From: Pseudomonadota bacterium
Lineage (GTDB): Bacteria > Pseudomonadota > Gammaproteobacteria > Burkholderiales > Burkholderiaceae_B
Reading direction: 5' to 3'
Assembly: GCA_023427085.1 (NCBI GenBank)
Contig: JAEZBO010000109.1
Location: 1-27,160 of the forward strand
DNA length: 27,160 nucleotides
Shown here: piece after piece, positions 22,868-27,160 of the stretch
Numbering within the stretch: position 1 is the first letter of the stretch
Layout of the letters: each line of letters starts with the position of its first letter
Notes under the pieces: generated by a model
The model's database searches: none
Told to the model about the DNA's origin: nothing
What the model saw: only the letters and a program-made list of their open reading frames with translations
Translations under genes and position numbers: made by a program

Positions 22868-24400
22868 ATGACCGAACTGGAATTCAAGGCACTGGCCACG
22901 CAAGGCTACAACCGCATCCCGCTGGTCGCCGAGACCTACGCCGACCTGGACACGCCGCTGGCGATCTACCTGAAGCTGGCGCACGCCGGCCCCGATGGCG
23001 GACGCATGAGCTGCCTGATGGAGTCGGTGGTCGGCGGCGAGCGCTTCGGCCGTTATTCGTTCATCGGCCTGCCGTCGCGCACGGTGATCCGCGCCAGCGG
23101 CCGGCTGACCGAAGTGCTGCGCGACGGCCAGGTGGTCGAGTCGCACGAGGGCGATCCGCTGGCCTTCATCGAGCAATACCAGCAACGTTTCAAGGTCGCG
23201 CTGCGGCCCGGCATGCCGCGCTTCGCCGGCGGCCTGGCCGGTTATTTCGGCTACGACACGGTGCGCCACATCGAGCCGCGGCTGGGTCCGGCGGTCAAGC
23301 CGTTTCCGGCCGGCATGGACGAGGGCACGCCCGACATCATGCTGCTGCACGTCGACGAGCTGGTGATCGTCGACAACCTGGCCGGCCGCATCTACCTGAT
23401 GGTCTATGCCGACCCGGCCCAGCCCGAGGCCTACGCCAACGCGCAGCAACGCCTGAAGGCGCTGCGCGCGCGGCTGCGCAAGCCGGTCGACATCCCGTAC
23501 AGCCATGCCAGCGTGCAGACCGAGTCGCAGCGCGACTTCCACAAGGACGACTACCTGGCCGCGGTGCGCCGCGCCAAGGAATACATCGCCGCCGGCGACC
23601 TGATGCAGGTGCAGGTCGGCCAGGTGATCGCCAAGCCCTACCGCGACTCGCCGCTGTCGCTGTACCGCGCGCTGCGCTCGCTCAACCCCTCGCCGTACAT
23701 GTACTTCTGGAACTTCGGCGACTTCCAGGTGGTCGGCGCCTCGCCCGAGATCCTGGTGCGCCAGGAGGCCATCGGCAAGCCCGACGCCGCCACCGGCCAG
23801 GCGCCCAGCCGCGTCACGATCCGGCCGCTGGCCGGCACCCGCAAGCGCGGCGGCACGCCAGACGAAGACGCGGCGCTGGCCGAAGAGCTGCTGGCCGATC
23901 CCAAGGAGCGCGCCGAGCACGTGATGCTGATCGACCTGGCGCGCAACGACGTCGGCCGCGTGGCCGTGACCGGCACGGTCGAGGTCACCGACACCATGGT
24001 GATCGAACGTTATTCACACGTCATGCACCTGGTCTCGAACGTGCACGGCACGCTGCTGCCGGGCATGAGCAGCATGGACGTGCTGCGCGCCACCTTCCCG
24101 GCCGGCACGCTGACCGGCGCGCCCAAGGTGCGCGCGATGGAGCTGATCGACGAGCTCGAGCCGGTGCGCCGCGGCATCTATGGCGGCGCGGCCGGCTACC
24201 TGAGCTACGGCGGCGAGATGGACGTGGCGATCGCGATCCGCACCGGCGTGATCAAGAACGGCATGTTGTACGTGCAGGCGGCCGCCGGCATCGTGGCCGA
24301 CTCGAGCCCCGAGATGGAATGGCTCGAGACCGAAGCCAAGGCACGCGCGGTGCTGCGCGCGGCCGAGCAGGTGCAGAGCGGGCTCGACGAGCCGTTCTGA
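22868..24400 (+). CDS. trpE: Anthranilate synthase component I
   Basis: A 510-residue chorismate-utilising enzyme that, with the TrpG glutaminase subunit, makes anthranilate, the first committed step of tryptophan synthesis. The N-terminal domain has the feedback-site motif CLMESVVGGERFGRYSFIG (around residue 50), where tryptophan binds in relatives. The catalytic domain (about 230-500) shows the chorismate-binding core: IRPLAGTRKRGG, DLARNDVGRV, ATFPAGTLTGAPKVRAME and GGAAGYLSYGGEMD. It is preceded by a full attenuator. No trpG follows: a gene on the opposite strand ends 111 bases past its stop, so the partner subunit must be encoded elsewhere. Confidence 0.96.
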   Translation: MTELEFKALATQGYNRIPLVAETYADLDTPLAIYLKLAHAGPDGGRMSCLMESVVGGERFGRYSFIGLPSRTVIRASGRLTEVLRDGQVVESHEGDPLAFIEQYQQRFKVALRPGMPRFAGGLAGYFGYDTVRHIEPRLGPAVKPFPAGMDEGTPDIMLLHVDELVIVDNLAGRIYLMVYADPAQPEAYANAQQRLKALRARLRKPVDIPYSHASVQTESQRDFHKDDYLAAVRRAKEYIAAGDLMQVQVGQVIAKPYRDSPLSLYRALRSLNPSPYMYFWNFGDFQVVGASPEILVRQEAIGKPDAATGQAPSRVTIRPLAGTRKRGGTPDEDAALAEELLADPKERAEHVMLIDLARNDVGRVAVTGTVEVTDTMVIERYSHVMHLVSNVHGTLLPGMSSMDVLRATFPAGTLTGAPKVRAMELIDELEPVRRGIYGGAAGYLSYGGEMDVAIAIRTGVIKNGMLYVQAAAGIVADSSPEMEWLETEAKARAVLRAAEQVQSGLDEPF

Positions 24401-24510
24401 CAACGGGGCGGCTGGCGCGTCGCCGTGGCCGTCAGGCGCGCGACCCGCCCGCCGGCATCCGGCCGTTCAGCCACGCGCCCTGGCCCGCCTCTCGCGGCCG
24501 GGCAGCCCGC

Positions 24511-25125
24511 TCAGGGCTGGCCGCCCAGCCCCAGCCGTTCCATCGCCTCGCTGGCCTCGACGATCATCAGCGCGACCTCGGCCACGCTGACGCGCATCTT
24601 GGTGGCGCGGGTGCGCATGTGTTCGTAGGCCTGGCGTTCGTCCAGGCGATGATGATCGACCAGCAGCCGGATCGCCTTCTCGATCACGCGGCGCGCCTTG
24701 ATGGTGCCTTCGAGCTTGTCGATCTTGTTCTGCTGGCGCAGCTGGAACAGCTTGGCCGAGCGCGCCAGCACCAGCGTGCTGAGGATGCCGGCCGAGCGGA
24801 ACGGCCGGTTCAGCACGCCGTGCGCGTGGGTCTTGAGCAGCAGCTTGAGCGTGGTCGGCGTCTCGTAGTCGGACAGCGCGATCAGCGTCGCGTCGACCTC
24901 GCTGGCACACCACGCCGAGCTGCCCTGCAAGGCCTGCGACACCTGGAACAACACCACGTCGGCGTTGGCCGGCGGGCGCTCGGGCAGCGGCCAGAACAGA
25001 TGGATGCGGCAGCCGATGCGCTTGAGCTGCTCGACCAGCAGGTCGCGGTCCTCGCCGGGCGGATACACCACCGCCACCGCGACGCAGCGCAGGTCTTCGT
25101 ACAGGCGGCGGACACTGGCGTCCAT
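24511..25125 (-). CDS. amiR: AmiR-type ANTAR antitermination regulator
   Basis: A 204-residue regulator with an N-terminal pseudo-receiver domain (about residues 13-125), a coiled-coil linker (FQLRQQNKIDKLEGTIKARRV) and a C-terminal ANTAR RNA-binding domain (about 140-195; IEKAIRLLVDHHRLDERQAYE, then MRVSVAEVALMI). In Pseudomonas, AmiR binds leader RNA and prevents termination; AmiC holds it silent until an amide binds. Here it starts 2 bases after the amiC stop, so the pair is co-translated. Its RNA target may be the leader at 26284-26352 or one outside the window. It runs towards trpE, and no intrinsic terminator is seen between the two. Confidence 0.87.
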   Translation of the reverse strand: MDASVRRLYEDLRCVAVAVVYPPGEDRDLLVEQLKRIGCRIHLFWPLPERPPANADVVLFQVSQALQGSSAWCASEVDATLIALSDYETPTTLKLLLKTHAHGVLNRPFRSAGILSTLVLARSAKLFQLRQQNKIDKLEGTIKARRVIEKAIRLLVDHHRLDERQAYEHMRTRATKMRVSVAEVALMIVEASEAMERLGLGGQP

Positions 25126-25127
25126 CT

Positions 25128-26267
25128 TCAGCCCAGCCAGAAAGCGTCGAGACCGAAGGTGGTCAGGTAAGGGTCCGGCTTGACCGGTTCGCTGCCCTGC
25201 CAGACCACCTCGAAGCGGCCGTCGCCGCGGCACACGCCGATGCGCGGCGTCAGCACGCAGTGGTTGTTCTCGGCCAGGATGGCCAGCGGGCCTTCGGGCG
25301 CCATGAAGCTGACGCCGTGCACCGCCTGCACCAGCTTGCGGGTGTCCAGGCTGCCGACCCGTTGCAAGGCCCGCGCGAACAGATGCACCTGGTTGTACGA
25401 GGCCTGCGCATAGACGCTGGCGGGCCGCTCGCCGAACCGCGCGTGCCAGGCCTGCAGGAAGGCGGCGTTCTCGGCGGTCTGCAGCGTGTTGAAGTACGAG
25501 GCCGCGGTGATGTGGCCGCTGCACAGCTCGGGGCCGATCTCGTGCACCTCGGACTCGGTCATCGTCAGGCTGGCGATCGGGATGCCGCGCGCGTGCAGGC
25601 CGGCCGCGTGATAGCGCTGGTAGAAACGCAGCGAGTCGGTGCCGATCTGGGTCGAGAACACCACGTCGGGCTCGATCTGCGCGATGTCGCGGATCACCTC
25701 GTCGAGGTCGGCGTCGGCGCAGCCCAGCGGCAGATAGACCTCGTCGAGGATCTCGCCGCCGTGGTCCTCGACTGCGTCGCGCACGATGCGGTTGGTCTCG
25801 CGTGGATAGATGTAGTCGGCGCCCACCAGGAAGATGCGTTTGCCGCAGTGCTGCAGCAGGTAGGCGGCCAGCTGCATGCTGCTCTGGTTGGGCGCGGCGC
25901 CCGAATAGATCACGTTGGGCGAATACTCGAAGCCTTCGTAGACCGAGGCGTACCACAGCAAGGCGTTGGTGCGTTCGACCACCGGCAGCATGGCCTTGCG
26001 GCAATGCGAGGTGCAGGCGCCGAAGATCACCGTCACCTCGTCGTCGAACAGCAGCCGGCCGGCCAGCCGGCGGTACTCGTCGGCGTCGCTGCGCGGGTCG
26101 TAGGCAACCGGATCGAGCGGCCGGCCGAGCACGCCGCCCAGCGCGTTGATCTCTTCGATGGCCAGCACCGTGCCGAAGAAATGCTGGCTTTCGGTGCTGC
26201 CCGAGATGCCGGTGCGCGAATACAGCACGCCGATGCGCCAGCCGGGCAACTGAGAGGAGGTAGACAT
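25128..26267 (-). CDS. amiC: AmiC-type amide-sensing protein
   Basis: A 379-residue periplasmic-binding-protein fold without a signal peptide, so it stays in the cytoplasm. It aligns along its length with Pseudomonas AmiC, the negative regulator that binds acetamide or butyramide: RIGVLYSRTGISG at the start, CTSHCRKAMLPVVERTNALL, then YEGFEYSPNVIYSGAAPNQS and GADYIYPRETN. The C-terminal ENNHCVLTPRIG block is also shared. It should sequester AmiR until ligand binds. The ATG at 26267 has CAGGTG just upstream. The related urea-transport receptors are secreted, so the lack of a signal peptide is what separates the sensor role from a transport role. Confidence 0.85.
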   Translation of the reverse strand: MSTSSQLPGWRIGVLYSRTGISGSTESQHFFGTVLAIEEINALGGVLGRPLDPVAYDPRSDADEYRRLAGRLLFDDEVTVIFGACTSHCRKAMLPVVERTNALLWYASVYEGFEYSPNVIYSGAAPNQSSMQLAAYLLQHCGKRIFLVGADYIYPRETNRIVRDAVEDHGGEILDEVYLPLGCADADLDEVIRDIAQIEPDVVFSTQIGTDSLRFYQRYHAAGLHARGIPIASLTMTESEVHEIGPELCSGHITAASYFNTLQTAENAAFLQAWHARFGERPASVYAQASYNQVHLFARALQRVGSLDTRKLVQAVHGVSFMAPEGPLAILAENNHCVLTPRIGVCRGDGRFEVVWQGSEPVKPDPYLTTFGLDAFWLG

Positions 26268-26283
26268 AGGCACCTGATCAAGC

Positions 26284-26342
26284 AAAAAAACGGTACTGCC
26301 TGGACGGCCCGGGCCGCCGCGGCGGGCTTGCCGGCAGCACCG
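26284..26342 (-). terminator. Intrinsic terminator in the amiC leader
   Basis: On the minus strand a 10-bp stem (26342-26333 with 26300-26291, one G-U pair) is followed directly by seven T residues (A7 on the plus strand, 26284-26290). The 32-base loop includes a 12-bp perfect palindrome (26305-26316). It lies 17 bases before the amiC start and after the ABC ATPase gene. Confidence 0.62.
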
Positions 26343-26352
26343 CCCGGCAAGC
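26326..26352 (-). promoter_or_regulatory. Alternative hairpin competing with the amiC-leader terminator
   Basis: GCTTGCCGG pairs perfectly with CCGGCAAGC over a 9-base loop. That loop plus two stem bases are nearly the whole 5' arm of the terminator at 26284-26342, so the two folds should exclude each other. It is transcribed first, as an antiterminator would be. Confidence 0.5.
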
Positions 26353-26366
26353 ATACCGCGTGCGTC

Positions 26367-27160
26367 TCAGACCCGCAGGTGGTCGAAGATGCGCTGCGAC
26401 GAGTCCTCGTCCTGCATCGCGCCGGCGTCGGCGACGCTGCCCTGCTTGAGCACTACGTAGCGGTCGCAGACCTGGCGGGCGAACGCCACGTTCTGCTCGA
26501 CGATCAGCATCGCGGTGCCGCGTTCGCGGCGCTCCCAGCACAAGGCCCGCGCCAGCCGGTCGATCACCGAGGGCTGCAGGCCTTCGGTGATCTCGTCGAG
26601 CAGCAGCAGGCGCGGCTCGAGCGCCAGCACCATGGCGAGTTCGAGCGCCTGCTGCTCGCCGTGCGACAGGTCGCGCGTGACCGCGCCCAGCTTGGCGTCC
26701 AGCGCGGTGGTGCGCAGCACCGCCAGCGCATGCTCGGGCAGGCTCAGTTCGGCCGAGCGGCGCAGCCAGGACGGCGCGGCGCGCAAGGTGCCGGCGATCC
26801 GCAGGCTCTCGGCCACCGTCAGCGACTCGAACACGTTGGCGTTCTGGAACTTGCGCCCCAGCCCCAGCCGCACGCCGTGGTCCGGGCCGCGCCGGCCGAT
26901 CTCGTGGCCGCCCAGGCTGACCGTGCCGGCCGAGCGTTCGGCGCCGTCGCTGATGCAGCGCATCATCGTGGTCTTGCCGGCGCCGTTGGGGCCGATCAGC
27001 CCCACCAGCTCGCCGCCGCGCGCCTGCAGGTCGATGCCCTCGAGCACCTTGAGACTGCCGAAGTGCTTGGCCACGCCCTGCATCACCAGCGCCGGGCCGT
27101 CGTCGGCACGCGCCGGCGCGGCGGGGCGCGGCACCAGCTGCGGCAACGGCGAGGCGGCCG
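26367..27160 (-). CDS. Branched-chain amino acid/urea-type ABC ATPase (UrtD/LivG-like, partial)
   Basis: ATPase of a HAAT-family importer; the frame is still open at the right edge, so the N-terminus is probably outside. A TTG at 27146 is the only in-window start ahead of the domain and looks weak. Visible motifs are Walker A GPNGAGKTT, the Q-loop region GLGRKFQNANVFE, the signature LSHGEQQALE and Walker B LLLLDEITEG, with the switch histidine position replaced by LIVEQN as in LivG/LivF. GRKFQ is UrtD-like, while TEGLQPSVI is more like UrtE/LivF. Ile replaces the usual Pro after DE. Beside amiC and amiR, uptake of urea or a short amide is the likely job. Confidence 0.85.
   Translation of the reverse strand, partial: AASPLPQLVPRPAAPARADDGPALVMQGVAKHFGSLKVLEGIDLQARGGELVGLIGPNGAGKTTMMRCISDGAERSAGTVSLGGHEIGRRGPDHGVRLGLGRKFQNANVFESLTVAESLRIAGTLRAAPSWLRRSAELSLPEHALAVLRTTALDAKLGAVTRDLSHGEQQALELAMVLALEPRLLLLDEITEGLQPSVIDRLARALCWERRERGTAMLIVEQNVAFARQVCDRYVVLKQGSVADAGAMQDEDSSQRIFDHLRV

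Noticed and set aside
24514..24531. A 7-bp hairpin at the amiR 3' end as a trpE or amiR terminator
   Set aside because: It lies within amiR codons and has no T-tract on either strand.

Overview
The window is GC-rich proteobacterial DNA, most likely from a betaproteobacterium of the order Burkholderiales (Bordetella/Achromobacter-like). Two things point there: the order lipoprotein (probably MltA) - apaG - rpe - gph at the left end, and a trpL leader plus trpE further right. In many relatives rpe-gph-trpE-trpG-trpD-trpC lie side by side. Here gph and trpE are about 20.9 kb apart, and no trpG follows trpE within the window. I see no tRNA, rRNA, CRISPR array, transposase or integrase.

Layout: (1) 1-1998, housekeeping: lipoprotein start, apaG, rpe, gph. 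(2) 2029-8536, minus strand: a creatininase-family amidohydrolase, a dipeptide-type ABC importer (binding protein, two permeases, fused double ATPase), a strong intrinsic terminator, then a RidA-family protein. The promoter region ahead of the amidohydrolase carries three copies of a 13-bp palindrome, next to an RpiR-family regulator gene. (3) 8644-11087, minus: KDPG aldolase, KDG kinase and the RpiR regulator. (4) 11291-19451, minus: a long probable operon of FAD-linked 2-hydroxyacid dehydrogenase, GntR/FCD regulator, FAH-family enzyme, TRAP transporter dctQ-dctM-dctP and two SDR dehydrogenases. (5) 19588-22453, plus, divergent from (4): a DenD-type NAD-dependent dehydrogenase and an IlvD/Edd-family sugar-acid dehydratase. 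The shared control region has a perfect TATAAT box and two dyads. (6) 22454-24400: trp promoter region, a Trp-rich leader peptide, an attenuator and trpE. (7) 24511-27160, minus: a branched-chain-amino-acid/urea-type ABC ATPase (partial), amiC and amiR, with a two-state hairpin/terminator arrangement just ahead of amiC.

Blocks 3-5 read as one sugar-acid catabolic locus. The TRAP system imports an acid, the dehydrogenases oxidise or epimerise it, and the dehydratase makes a 2-keto-3-deoxy acid. That product can be phosphorylated and split (KdgK, Eda), or oxidised or dehydrated and cleaved without phosphorylation (SDR plus FAH enzyme, with the FAD enzyme possibly oxidising the hydroxyacid product). 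The substrate cannot be fixed from sequence, and this gene combination is the best candidate here for an undescribed pathway. Block 2 looks like uptake and hydrolysis of an amide- or lactam-containing compound. Block 7 resembles the AmiC/AmiR short-chain-amide sensing pair, here beside an importer. The best regulatory finds are the triple operator at 8562-8638, the amiC leader at 26284-26352 and the trp attenuator at 22645-22828.
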